Assembly (NCBI GenBank): GCA_035699085.1
Contig: DASSBG010000031.1
Location: 6,151 to 70,150 of the forward strand
Direction of reading: 5' to 3'
Origin: DASSBG01 sp035699085
GTDB lineage: Bacteria; Pseudomonadota; Gammaproteobacteria; Xanthomonadales; Rhodanobacteraceae
DNA: 64,000 nt
This document shows positions 15,312-23,203 of the stretch, piece after piece (positions within the stretch are counted from its first letter, which is position 1; the number at the start of each line of letters is the position of its first letter). The position numbers and the translations under genes were made by a program. A model generated the notes under the pieces. That model saw only the letters and a list, made by a program, of their open reading frames with translations. It searched no databases and was not told the DNA's origin.

Positions 15312-17582
15312 ATGGCCAGCAAGATGTCCATCCCGGCCCGCCACAAGGGCTTCAACCGCGCCGAAGTCGTCGACGCCAACTTCAGCGACTTCGTTGAGCA
15401 TTGGGACGGCCAGCCCGGCACGGCCCCAGCCGACGACGCGCCGGTGCTGCCCGGCAGCGCGCTCGACGTGCGCAGCTTCCGCGAGCTGTTCGAGTCGCAG
15501 CTGATCAGCCGCCAGCTCGACCTGATGGCGCGCGTGCTGCGGCTCAAGGACAAGGTGTTCTACACCATCGGCTCCAGCGGCCACGAGGGCAACGCGATGG
15601 TGGCGCGGCTCAGCCGCCACACCGACCCCGCGTTTCTGCATTACCGTTCCGGCGCCTTCATGGCCGAGCGCTTTCGCAAGCTGCCGGACATGGACCCGGT
15701 GATGGACGCGGCGCTGTCGTTCGCCGCCAGCCGCGACGACCCGGCCTCGGGCGGCCGCCACAAGGTTTGGGGCTCGAAGCCACTGTGGGTGCTGCCGCAG
15801 ACCTCGACCATCGCTTCGCACCTGCCCAAGGCCTTCGGCACCGCGGCAGCGATCGAGCAGGGGCGGCGCCTGCATCACGCGCTGCCGGTGCCCGACGATT
15901 CCATCGTCATCTGCTCCTTCGGCGACGCCTCGACCAACCACGCCACTGCACAAACCGCCTTCAACACCGCCGCCTGGACCGCCTACCAGAAGCTGCCGGC
16001 GCCGGTGCTGTTCGTGTGCGAGGACAACGGCATCGGCATCTCGGTGAAGACGCCGAGCGGCTGGATCGCCAGCAACTTCCAGCGCCGCTCCAACCTCGAC
16101 TACTTCTACGCCGACGGGCTGGACCTGGCGCACGGCTACGCCGGCGTCGAGCGCGCCGTCGAGCATTGCCGGCGCACGCGGCGGCCGACCTTCCTGCACC
16201 TCAACACCACCCGCGTCATGGGCCACGCCGGTACCGACTTCGAGATCGAATGGCGCAGCATCGAGGAGCTGATGGCGGTCGAGGCCAGCGACCCGCTGCT
16301 GCGCTCGGCGGCCATCGCGCTGGAGTCGGGCGTTTACGCCAAGCGGGAATTGCTGGCGATGTACGAGGCCATGCGCACGCGCTGCTTCGCCGCCGCCGAG
16401 GCTGCCGACGCACGTCCGCGGCTGACCAGCCTGGCACAGGTGGTCAAGCCGCTGGCGCCGTACACGCCGGCGGCGGTCAAGGCAGAAGCCGAGCGCAGCG
16501 ACTACGCCGGGCAGCGCCTGCGCGTATTCGGCAGCGAGGCGAAGCTGCCCGAGCAGCAGCCGGCGCGTCACCTGGCGGTGCAGATCAACCAGGCATTGCA
16601 CGACATGCTGGCCAAGTACCCGCAGGCACTGGTGTTCGGCGAGGACGTGGCGCAGAAGGGCGGCGTCTACACGGTCACGCGCGGCCTCAACAAGACCTTC
16701 CGCGGCGCACGCGTGTTCAACACGGTGCTGGACGAGACCATGATCCTCGGGCTGGCGCAGGGCTACGCCAACATGGGCTTCCTGCCGCTGCCGGAAATCC
16801 AGTACCTGGCCTACTTCCACAACGCCTGCGACCAGATCCGCGGCGAGGCCGCTTCGCTGCAGTTCTTTTCCAACGACCAGTACCGCAACCCGATGGTGGT
16901 GCGCATCGCCTCGCTCGGCTACCAGCGCGGCTTTGGCGGCCACTTCCACAACGACAACTCGATTGCCGCGCTACGCGACATCCCCGGGCTGGTGATTGGC
17001 TGCCCAAGCCGCGGCGACGACGCCGCCACGATGCTGCGCACGCTGATGGCGCTGGCGCATGTCGACGGCCGCGTCTGCGCGTTTCTCGAACCGATCGCGC
17101 TGTACATGACCAAGGATCTTTACCAGCCCGGCGACGGCGCTTGGCAGTTCGACTACCCGGCGCCGGGCGAGGCCATGCCGCTGGGCAAGGGCCGCGTCTA
17201 CCACCCGCGCGCGCGCGACCTGGTGGCCTTCACCTTCGGCAACGGCGTGCCAATGGCGCTGCGCGCGGCGAAGCGCATCGAGCAGGCGCAGGGCTGGAAG
17301 GTGCGCGTGGTCGACCTGCGCTGGCTGCTGCCCTTGAACGAGAAGTTCATCGCGACGCAGGCCGCCAGCGCCGAGCGCATCATCGTGCTCGACGAGGGCC
17401 GGCGCAGCGCCGGTGTCGGCGAGGGCGTCATCACGGCGCTGGTAGAGGCCGGCTTCGGCGCCACGCCGCTGCGCCGAGTGGTGGGCGCCGACAGCTTCAC
17501 CCCGCTGGCCGGCGCCGCGCAGCTGGTGCTCCCCGGCGAAGACGACATCGTCGCCGCCGCCGAGTCCCTCGCCACGCCCTGA
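15312..17582 (+). CDS. 2-oxoacid (branched-chain type) dehydrogenase E1, alpha and beta fused
   Basis: A 756-residue thiamine-diphosphate enzyme with E1 alpha (about 50-395) and E1 beta (about 415-755) in one chain. Alpha shows the TPP/Mg segment FGDASTNHATAQTAFN with EDNGIGISVKTP. Beta shows LVFGEDVAQKGGVY, LDETMILGLAQGYAN and LPEIQYLAYFHNACDQIRGE. E1 decarboxylates 2-oxoacids and passes the acyl group to lipoyl-E2; no E2 or E3 gene is nearby. The start at 15312 has no strong ribosome site, but earlier codons are antisense to real sequence. Its TGA stop lies inside a palindromic repeat element. Fused E1 chains are known in some bacteria but are less common than split genes. Confidence 0.9.
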   Translation: MASKMSIPARHKGFNRAEVVDANFSDFVEHWDGQPGTAPADDAPVLPGSALDVRSFRELFESQLISRQLDLMARVLRLKDKVFYTIGSSGHEGNAMVARLSRHTDPAFLHYRSGAFMAERFRKLPDMDPVMDAALSFAASRDDPASGGRHKVWGSKPLWVLPQTSTIASHLPKAFGTAAAIEQGRRLHHALPVPDDSIVICSFGDASTNHATAQTAFNTAAWTAYQKLPAPVLFVCEDNGIGISVKTPSGWIASNFQRRSNLDYFYADGLDLAHGYAGVERAVEHCRRTRRPTFLHLNTTRVMGHAGTDFEIEWRSIEELMAVEASDPLLRSAAIALESGVYAKRELLAMYEAMRTRCFAAAEAADARPRLTSLAQVVKPLAPYTPAAVKAEAERSDYAGQRLRVFGSEAKLPEQQPARHLAVQINQALHDMLAKYPQALVFGEDVAQKGGVYTVTRGLNKTFRGARVFNTVLDETMILGLAQGYANMGFLPLPEIQYLAYFHNACDQIRGEAASLQFFSNDQYRNPMVVRIASLGYQRGFGGHFHNDNSIAALRDIPGLVIGCPSRGDDAATMLRTLMALAHVDGRVCAFLEPIALYMTKDLYQPGDGAWQFDYPAPGEAMPLGKGRVYHPRARDLVAFTFGNGVPMALRAAKRIEQAQGWKVRVVDLRWLLPLNEKFIATQAASAERIIVLDEGRRSAGVGEGVITALVEAGFGATPLRRVVGADSFTPLAGAAQLVLPGEDDIVAAAESLATP

Positions 17583-17716
17583 AAACCGGGGTCAGAGTGC
17601 ACTTTTTCCTCGAAAACCGGGGTCAGAGTGCCTTTTTCTCGACCGGCGCGCTCACGTGAGCTTCGCGCTGAAAAAGGCACTCTGACCCCGCAAGTGCACT
17701 CTGACCCCGGTTTTCA
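17580..17716. repeat. 137-bp nested palindromic repeat (GGGGTCAGAGTGC type)
   Basis: An element with two outward and two inward copies of a 20-odd-base unit. Direct copies start at 17580 (TGAAAACCGGGGTCAGAGTG) and about 17612. Inverted copies end at about 17690 and 17716. The centre carries the perfect palindrome GCTCACGTGAGC at 17650-17661. T-runs after the direct copies would make it a bidirectional terminator. Units of this kind are widespread in proteobacteria as REP-like sequences mobilised by TnpA-REP transposases; no such transposase is in the window. The terminal TGA trinucleotides are the stop codons of the flanking convergent genes. Confidence 0.9.
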
Positions 17717-18205
17717 GAAGGCGCCGGCGGCGTGGGCGCGGGCGATGAGGGCGGCGCGGCGGGCCTCGCCGACGTCCTGGCGCGTCCAGTACACCAGCAG
17801 GTTCTCGTGCGGCGTGGAGACGAAGCCGACAGCGCGGTCGGCGGCCTCTGCGGTGCGGTCGCCGCAGTAGCCGAAGATGGCGTCGTAGCGGCCGGCGAAG
17901 TGCCGCAGCGCGAACTCCAGCGTCAGCCGATAGAGGCCACCACCCTCGCGCAAGCGCCGCCGCTGGACCGCGTCCAGCATCCGCAGCAGGCGGTTGTCGA
18001 CGCAGGCTCCGCCACCGAGCAGCAGCTCGCCGTGCGGCAGGAAGTGAACGTAACAGGCGACGCGCTCGTCGCCATCGGGGCAGCGCATCAGGCAGGCGAT
18101 GTGGTGCGGATAGTCCGGCGGCGGATGGCCGAACTTGCGCCGGAACAGCGGAGCTGCGGGCGTCGAATCGTGGAGCTCTGCGAAGCGCAGCGGGCCGGCA
18201 TCCAT
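17714..18205 (-). CDS. Unknown conserved protein, tandem paralog A
   Basis: A 163-residue cytoplasmic protein that I cannot assign to a family. It is clearly homologous to the next gene upstream (18217-18717). The shared pattern is FRRKFG, then PHH, CYxH, GGGACxDxRxLRxLDAxQR, GGxYRxTL, FxYCGD, an acidic residue pair and a C-terminal RRAxxxxxA. The conserved histidines, a cysteine and the GGGAC turn suggest an enzyme, and the strand-helix order recalls acyltransferase-like folds, but this is a guess. The genes are 11 bases apart on the same strand, as a likely operon tail. Its TGA stop is provided by the palindromic repeat at 17580-17716. Confidence 0.7.
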   Translation of the reverse strand: MDAGPLRFAELHDSTPAAPLFRRKFGHPPPDYPHHIACLMRCPDGDERVACYVHFLPHGELLLGGGACVDNRLLRMLDAVQRRRLREGGGLYRLTLEFALRHFAGRYDAIFGYCGDRTAEAADRAVGFVSTPHENLLVYWTRQDVGEARRAALIARAHAAGAF

Positions 18206-18216
18206 CGCGCAGACAC

Positions 18217-18717
18217 TCAGAAAGGCACGAACGAGCGGGCCTTGGCGACCATCTGCGCGCGCCGCCGTTCGGTCACGGTTGCCATCCAGTACGCCAGCAG
18301 TCCCGGCTCGCCGGTGGGCTGGAAATCGGTGGCCAGCATCACCCGCTCGGACAGCGCATCACCGCAGTAGGCGAACAGCACCGGAAAGCGCGCGCGAAGC
18401 TGGTCAAGCATGCCCAACAGCGTGTAGCGGTAGATGCCACCCACCGCCCGCAGCCGCTCGCGCTGCGACGCGTCCAGGCGCCGCAGGACACGCGTATCGG
18501 TGCAGGCGCCGCCGCCGAGCGCGATGTCGCCGCAGTCGGTGGCGTGCGTGTAGCAGGCCGGCTGCAACGCGCCGCCTGGCAACCGCACGAAAGCCACGAA
18601 GTGGTGCGGAAATTCCGGAATCGCCAGGCCGAACTTGCGCCGGAACAGGTCGCCGGCGAGCAGCGTCGCATCCTGCACTTCGCTGACGCTGACGAAATCA
18701 TCCAGTGGCTGGCTCAT
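18217..18717 (-). CDS. Unknown conserved protein, tandem paralog B
   Basis: A 166-residue paralog of the downstream gene, starting MSQPLDDFVSVSEV. It keeps the same landmarks: LFRRKFGLAIPEFPHHF, CYTHA, LGGGACTDTRVLRRLDAS, GGIYRYTLLG and LFAYCGD. I chose the ATG at 18717 because it gives the same distance to FRRKFG as in the paralog (about 24 against 20 residues); the open frame allows a start 99 bases upstream that would overlap the preceding gene. There is no signal peptide or membrane helix. Function is unknown. It belongs to the leftward group that begins with the 5'-nucleotidase gene. Confidence 0.7.
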   Translation of the reverse strand: MSQPLDDFVSVSEVQDATLLAGDLFRRKFGLAIPEFPHHFVAFVRLPGGALQPACYTHATDCGDIALGGGACTDTRVLRRLDASQRERLRAVGGIYRYTLLGMLDQLRARFPVLFAYCGDALSERVMLATDFQPTGEPGLLAYWMATVTERRRAQMVAKARSFVPF

Positions 18718-18794
18718 CGTGGCAATCGTGGCGGGATCGCCGGGCACGATACCACTGCCGGGCGCAGTCGCGGCTCGCCGGTGCGCGGCACCGC

Positions 18795-19793
18795 TCACGG
18801 CGATGCTCCCAGGCAACGCCGCTGCATGGCAAGTGCCTGTTGCTGAGCCGTCCGCCGCGCCGCCGGCGTCAATGGCGCGGCCATTGTGTCCAGATCATGT
18901 TGCTCGTGCAGATCCGCATCCACAAATCCGCGTGACCGCAACAGAGCGTGCCACAAGTACGCCATGGCATAGCGATCGTAGTCGCCCAGTTGGTAGAACG
19001 ACGGCATGTACTGCGCGTAGGCCTGAAGGGCGGTGCGGTCGCAATGGCGCAGAAGCTGCCCGAGATAGCGGCGCCCGCGGTCGCGCAGCCGGATCGCCCG
19101 CTGTGGATCGCGGCCGATCCTCCCGGGCGTGTTGAACATCCCGGCCACTGTCGCGAGGTAATTGACGATGGCTGCTCGGTCACCCATGGCGACCGCACGA
19201 TCAAGCCATTCAAAGCCCTCCCATGCCTGAGCAGCGCTCGATCCCTGACAGCCAGCAAGCAGGCGCTCCTGATACTCCACGTAACCATCGAGACGCGTCA
19301 GCGCTTCACGTACACGGTCGCTGCTGGCCGCTGCGGCGGGCAGTGCCGCAAGCATCTCCCGAGACTTGCGAGCTCCCGCGGCCATGCGGGTCAGCCTGGC
19401 CTTTGCCGCTGGCAAGCACTTGACCAGCCACGCGCCCACATCGTTGGCGGCAAAGGCATCGCCTTGCGCTGCCAGCGCCTTGAGTGCCGCCAGTGGATCG
19501 GCGGCGGCGTGGGCGCGCGCCAGCACCTGCGCCTCGTCGGGGTCAGGCACGTTGAACGGATTCCTGCTTGTTGCGGCCGGCCGAATGGCATGCGCCGCGG
19601 GCCACGCGCTGCGAGTCTCGGAAGCAGATGTCGGCGTCGCCGGCGCAGCGCTTGCAGCCGCGGCAACGCGGGCGATACCCGAAGCCGGCGCAGCCACGGC
19701 CGCCCTGGCGGCGGTTGGCTGGCGCGGCCACGCCAGCCACGCCAGCAAGGCCACCGCCGGCACCAGCAGCAACAACCATGCGCGCCCGTGCAT
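18795..19793 (-). CDS. Membrane-anchored helical-repeat protein of unknown function (copy 1)
   Basis: A 332-residue protein with one N-terminal membrane anchor (RAWLLLLVPAVALLAWLAW), then an Ala/Pro-rich linker, then an alpha-helical region. Segments such as EWLDRAVAMGDRAAIVNYLA and LLRHCDRTALQAYAQY recall Sel1/TPR-type repeats (small-G-x-A pattern) but are degenerate. The bulk should lie in the periplasm. Its ATG overlaps the stop of the upstream gene as ATGA, so translation is probably coupled. Two more proteins with the same build are encoded at 19793-20830 and 21963-22985. Function unknown. Confidence 0.7.
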   Translation of the reverse strand: MHGRAWLLLLVPAVALLAWLAWPRQPTAARAAVAAPASGIARVAAAASAAPATPTSASETRSAWPAAHAIRPAATSRNPFNVPDPDEAQVLARAHAAADPLAALKALAAQGDAFAANDVGAWLVKCLPAAKARLTRMAAGARKSREMLAALPAAAASSDRVREALTRLDGYVEYQERLLAGCQGSSAAQAWEGFEWLDRAVAMGDRAAIVNYLATVAGMFNTPGRIGRDPQRAIRLRDRGRRYLGQLLRHCDRTALQAYAQYMPSFYQLGDYDRYAMAYLWHALLRSRGFVDADLHEQHDLDTMAAPLTPAARRTAQQQALAMQRRCLGASP

Positions 19794-20830
19794 CAGCCTG
19801 CACCGTTCGCGGCGTACCCGGCGAACCGCGCCTCGATCTGCGCCGCCAGCGCCCGGGCCTGCTGGCGCTGCGCCGGGTCAAGCAACGCCTGCTCCCGCGA
19901 CAGGATGGCCCAGGACCGCAGCCGATTCAGGGGATTTTGCATCGCCGCCGTGCTGCGCCAGGCGATGACGTAGGCGCAGGCCTGCAACGGATCGGGAGCG
20001 AACAGGCTGCCGCCGGCATACTCACGCGCATAGGCGGCAAGGGCCCGCGGATCGCCCTGCCGCAGCGCCCGCTGCAGATAACCGACCGCCTGTTCGCGGT
20101 AGCGCGCGATGTCCTCGGCACGGCCAAGCAGGCGTGACGAATGCGGTTCCCGGTGCTCGCCTTCAACCTGCGGGTAAAAGCGCACGACCTGCCGCGCAAA
20201 GGTGATCATCGCCTCCGTGCTGCCGGCGTCGGCGGCCACCTGCAACCAGTGCCAATAGCCCTTTGCGCGCCCCTCGCCCGGAATACGCCCGAGGCCCTCG
20301 CACAGCCGGTCCCGAGACGCCTGTGCGCGCGCCTGCTCCTGTTCGATCTCTGCGTGGCTGGCTGGCGTGAACAGCGGGTCGTCGGCCGCAGCCAGCTGCG
20401 GCGGCTTGGCGGGTGGCCGCGCCACGGCGTTCCCATCGGCGTCGCGGCCGCGACACACGGCATAAATCCGCACCAGTCGATACGCGGCGCGGGCATCGCC
20501 AGCCATTGCGCGGGCCTCCAGTTGCGGCCGTATCACCGCAAAGCGTCCGGTCGACAGCGGCTGCTCCGCGCGGCCTACACCAGCGTCCGCGGCAGTCGCT
20601 GGATGCTCCCCGCCATCAAGGTGCGCGAGCGGTGCCGCCTCGCCGAACGAGGTCGGCGCTGCCGCCACGCCAGGCCGTGCCGACGGCGGAACCACCACCC
20701 GCGGCGTCGCGACATCGGCGGGCGCGCCGGCAGGGCGATCCTGCCCGCCAGGAAGCCACGCAAATACCACTGCCGCAAGCGCAATGGCGGCCAGGCCGAT
20801 GAGCAGCGCCGCCCTGCCCCTGGTGCTCAC
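19793..20830 (-). CDS. Membrane-anchored helical-repeat protein of unknown function (copy 2)
   Basis: A 345-residue protein with an N-terminal anchor (GRAALLIGLAAIALAAVVFAW), a Pro/Ala-rich linker, and helical repeats of Sel1 type: LEARAMAGDARAAYRLVRIY, WLQVAADAGSTEAMITFA, YLQRALRQGDPRALAAYA. Conserved cysteines (IYAVCRG, RDRLCEG, LQACAYV) may form disulphides in the periplasm. I start at the GTG at 20830, which overlaps the 5'-nucleotidase stop as GTGA; the much longer open frame upstream is antisense-like and runs through the nucleotidase gene. Sel1 proteins usually act as scaffolds for protein contacts. The role here is unknown. Confidence 0.72.
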   Translation of the reverse strand: MSTRGRAALLIGLAAIALAAVVFAWLPGGQDRPAGAPADVATPRVVVPPSARPGVAAAPTSFGEAAPLAHLDGGEHPATAADAGVGRAEQPLSTGRFAVIRPQLEARAMAGDARAAYRLVRIYAVCRGRDADGNAVARPPAKPPQLAAADDPLFTPASHAEIEQEQARAQASRDRLCEGLGRIPGEGRAKGYWHWLQVAADAGSTEAMITFARQVVRFYPQVEGEHREPHSSRLLGRAEDIARYREQAVGYLQRALRQGDPRALAAYAREYAGGSLFAPDPLQACAYVIAWRSTAAMQNPLNRLRSWAILSREQALLDPAQRQQARALAAQIEARFAGYAANGAG

Positions 20831-21771
20831 GCCGAAGTGTCCGCGGGCGGCTCGTTGGAGACGCCGTGCGGCACGTGCGCCGTAGCGACGTGCAGGCGGC
20901 TGGACTCGATGTTCAGCGGCGAATCGTCGAAGAAGATGTCGGCGTTGAAGGCGCGCAGGAACGGGCCCTTGTCGCGGCCGCCGAGGAATAGCGCCTCGTC
21001 GATGCGCACGCCCCATTGGCGCAGGGTAAAGATCACCCGCTTGTGCGCAGGCGCCGAGCGCGCAGTCACCAGCGCCGTACGGATCGGCGAATCCTCCGGC
21101 GGGAAAGCTGCCTGCAGGCGGTGCAGCGCGGACAGGAATCCGCGGAACGGCCCGCCCGACAGCGCCTCGTTCCAACGCTGCGCCTCGTTGTCGTGGAAGG
21201 CCTGGATGCCATGCTCGCGCGAGATGCGCTCGGACTCGTCGCCGAAGATCACGGCGTCACCGTCAAACGCGATGCGCAGCTGCCCCGCGTCCTTGTCCGG
21301 CGCGCGCGAGGGCACGATCATGGCCGCGGCGATGCCGGCCGCCAGTGCACGCGCCACCGAATCCGGGTTGGCCGACAGGAACAGGTCGGTGCGGAACGGA
21401 TCGATGTAGTCGAAGGTCGGCGCGCCGCTGGTGAAGGCCGCACGCGCGATGTCCAGCCCGTGGTGCTGGATGGAGTTGAAGATGCGCAGGCCGGTGTCGC
21501 CGGAATTGCGCGACAGCAGGATCACCTCGACCCGCGGCAGCTCCGGCGCCAGGCGGTTGAGCCCGAGCAGCTTGCGCACCAGCGGGAACGCCACGCCCGG
21601 CGCCAGCGGCTCGTCCTCGTGGGCGATCTGGTAGGCGCGGTAAGCCTCCAGGCCCTCGCGCTCGAACAGCGCGTGGCTCTCGGCAAGGTCGAACAGCGCA
21701 CGCGATGAAATCGCCACCACCAGGCGTTCGTCGTCGACGGCGGCTTCGTGGCTGGGCGTGGCGGGCGGCAT
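20827..21771 (-). CDS. Cytosolic 5'-nucleotidase, NT5C1-like (PF06189 type)
   Basis: A 314-residue protein matching the 5'-nucleotidase family related to eukaryotic cN-I. Segments include LVVAISSRALFDL near the N-terminus, VILLSRNSGDTGLRIFNSI, IAFDGDAVIFGDESERI (aspartate-rich HAD-like strand), ALVTARSAPAHKRV, and GGRDKGPFLRAFNADIFFDD. These follow HAD phosphatase logic: DxD-like nucleophile strand, Thr/Ser strand, Lys, and the C-terminal acidic pair. It should release phosphate from nucleoside monophosphates in the cytoplasm. I chose the ATG at 21771 over the TTG at 21789. A promoter-like repeat ends four bases upstream, so the mRNA may be nearly leaderless. It is the first gene of a tightly overlapping operon. 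Confidence 0.85.
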   Translation of the reverse strand: MPPATPSHEAAVDDERLVVAISSRALFDLAESHALFEREGLEAYRAYQIAHEDEPLAPGVAFPLVRKLLGLNRLAPELPRVEVILLSRNSGDTGLRIFNSIQHHGLDIARAAFTSGAPTFDYIDPFRTDLFLSANPDSVARALAAGIAAAMIVPSRAPDKDAGQLRIAFDGDAVIFGDESERISREHGIQAFHDNEAQRWNEALSGGPFRGFLSALHRLQAAFPPEDSPIRTALVTARSAPAHKRVIFTLRQWGVRIDEALFLGGRDKGPFLRAFNADIFFDDSPLNIESSRLHVATAHVPHGVSNEPPADTSA

Positions 21772-21774
21772 GCC

Positions 21775-21811
21775 GTGAGTGTCGCGCAAACCGCCGCAAA
21801 GTCAAAGGCGC
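21775..21811 (-). promoter_or_regulatory. Promoter-like 37-bp repeat, copy 1
   Basis: Read on the minus strand, this segment contains TTGACT, a 16-base spacer and GACACT, close to a sigma-70 promoter. The same 37 bases, with one mismatch, recur at 23085-23121 upstream of another minus-strand gene. Here the -10-like hexamer ends about six bases before the nucleotidase ATG. Promoter function is inference. A GGTGAGC-type heptamer stretch (21816-21846) lies directly behind it. Confidence 0.5.
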
Positions 21812-21962
21812 CGAGCGGCGAGCGGTAAGCGGTGAGCGGTGAGCCGGGTCAAGCCGCCACAGGCGGCGGGCCCGCCAGCGGCGATATATGGCAAAAGCGC
21901 ACATTGTGGCTCCTGCCAGGACGGGCAGTGATGTACATTCGTCCAGGTCCAGGCCTGCGGCC

Positions 21963-22985
21963 TCAACGGCCGCAGGCCGTCGGCGGCGGGACGGAGCCAT
22001 CGGTGAAATCACCGTTGGCGAAGCCCACGCGAATTGGCAGGCGCGCGCGAAGTTGTCCGGCGAGCGCCCGAGCTCTCGCCAAGCCGCCGGCGTCGAGGCG
22101 GGCGCTCATCTTCGCCACGAGATTCTCGAGTGTCCTGGCAGAGGCGGCATTGGCATAAGGCTGCGCGGCACGAGCCCAGGCAATGGCCTTGATTGGCTCG
22201 AACGGTTCGATCGGCGCACCACCGGCGACCGGAAAATTGGCATATGCCCACGCGAGCTGAAACATGGCGACGGGGCTCCCTTTGCGGGCGGCCAGCTCCA
22301 GCAGGCGACCGGCCTCCTCGTGATAAACCTTCCAGCCATCGATATCGGCCGTGAAGTGGTCCACATCCATCGGAGGATAGACTGTGAAAGCGAGGATGGC
22401 CGGCACATCACCCCGATTCGCCGCGAAGTAGACGTAGCTCCACGGCGGCCGGTCAAACGCGTCGGCGGGAAGCCCCTGGCAATGATCGGCAATCGGCGCG
22501 ATGTTGCGCTCCAGCCTGCGCGCCTCAGCCAGGTAGTCTGTCGCTCTCGCCGACCCCTCCGCCTGATCGGCCGCCTTCGCCAGCAGCGCCGCTACCTGCC
22601 GTCGCTGTACCGCAAACGCCGCACAGCGGGCGAGTTCGGTGCCCAGGCGGCAGTTGGCAGCAACCTCACCCGAGTCGGCACGAAGCTTCAGTTCGTCGTA
22701 GAACTCGGCCACGGGTACGTCGGCCGCAGGAAGAGGCATTGCGGGCTTGGCAACCTGACCGCGGTGGCGGTGGCGAGACGCAGGCCGGCTGACGGCGACG
22801 GTGTCAAGAACAGGCACGGTTGCAGCCGGCGCAGCCGCGGCCGCCGCGCTCGTGCCGGTTGCCGGCGGCGCAACGCGATCCACGTTGCTGGCGGCGGGCG
22901 CGACACTGCCGCCACCCAACCACGCCCACAGCAGAGCCGCAACAAGGCACGCGGCAATCGCCAGCCAAACTATACGGCGATCCAT
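21963..22985 (-). CDS. Membrane-anchored helical-repeat protein of unknown function (copy 3)
   Basis: A 340-residue protein starting at 22985 (MDRRIVWLAIAACLVAALLW), with AAGGGGA five bases upstream. A single anchor is followed by an Ala-rich linker and helical repeats such as LLELAARKGSPVAMFQLAWAYA and YFAANRGDVPAILAF. Conserved cysteines (ANCRLG, LARCAAF, ADHCQG) echo those of the gene at 19793-20830. It has the same build as the two proteins of the neighbouring operon, so the three probably derive from duplication. The operon start lies 150 bases further left. Function unknown; periplasmic placement is inferred from the anchor. Confidence 0.7.
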   Translation of the reverse strand: MDRRIVWLAIAACLVAALLWAWLGGGSVAPAASNVDRVAPPATGTSAAAAAAPAATVPVLDTVAVSRPASRHRHRGQVAKPAMPLPAADVPVAEFYDELKLRADSGEVAANCRLGTELARCAAFAVQRRQVAALLAKAADQAEGSARATDYLAEARRLERNIAPIADHCQGLPADAFDRPPWSYVYFAANRGDVPAILAFTVYPPMDVDHFTADIDGWKVYHEEAGRLLELAARKGSPVAMFQLAWAYANFPVAGGAPIEPFEPIKAIAWARAAQPYANAASARTLENLVAKMSARLDAGGLARARALAGQLRARLPIRVGFANGDFTDGSVPPPTACGR

Positions 22986-23084
22986 CCAATCCCCTTCGCA
23001 ATCTTCGACCCCCGAGCGGCTCAGGCTACAGCACCGCCCGGCGCTCTGGTCACCGGCGGTTTTCGTTGGCCATGGCAAGGCGAA

Positions 23085-23121
23085 GTGAGTGTCGCGCAAA
23101 CCGCCGTAAAGTCAAAGGCGC
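23085..23121 (-). promoter_or_regulatory. Promoter-like 37-bp repeat, copy 2
   Basis: A near-identical copy (one mismatch) of the 37-base segment at 21775-21811. On the minus strand it offers TTGACT and GACACT with 16-base spacing, about 100 bases upstream of the gene starting at 22985. It is followed on the far side by a GGTGAGC-type heptamer stretch (23127-23155), as at the other copy. Confidence 0.5.
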
Positions 23122-23203
23122 GGCAGCGGTGAGCGGCGAGCGGTGGGCGGCGGGTGCGCTGTTGCTTCCGGGTGCCGGGTCCCGACGGTCCCGGGTCCTG
23201 GCT

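Noticed and set aside
14601..16949. 782-aa minus-strand open frame opposite E1
   Set aside because: Composition rich in Val/Gln/His/Arg and no domain; antisense shadow of the E1 and GNAT genes.
14988..17659. Very long plus-strand frames in and beside the E1 gene
   Set aside because: Only the frame starting at 15312 has the dehydrogenase motifs; the 752-aa frame at 15401-17659 is Arg/Ala-rich shadow coding typical of high-GC DNA.
21816..21846. GGTGAGC runs as DnaA boxes or a replication origin
   Set aside because: The unit does not resemble the DnaA box TTATCCACA, and there are no origin-associated genes.
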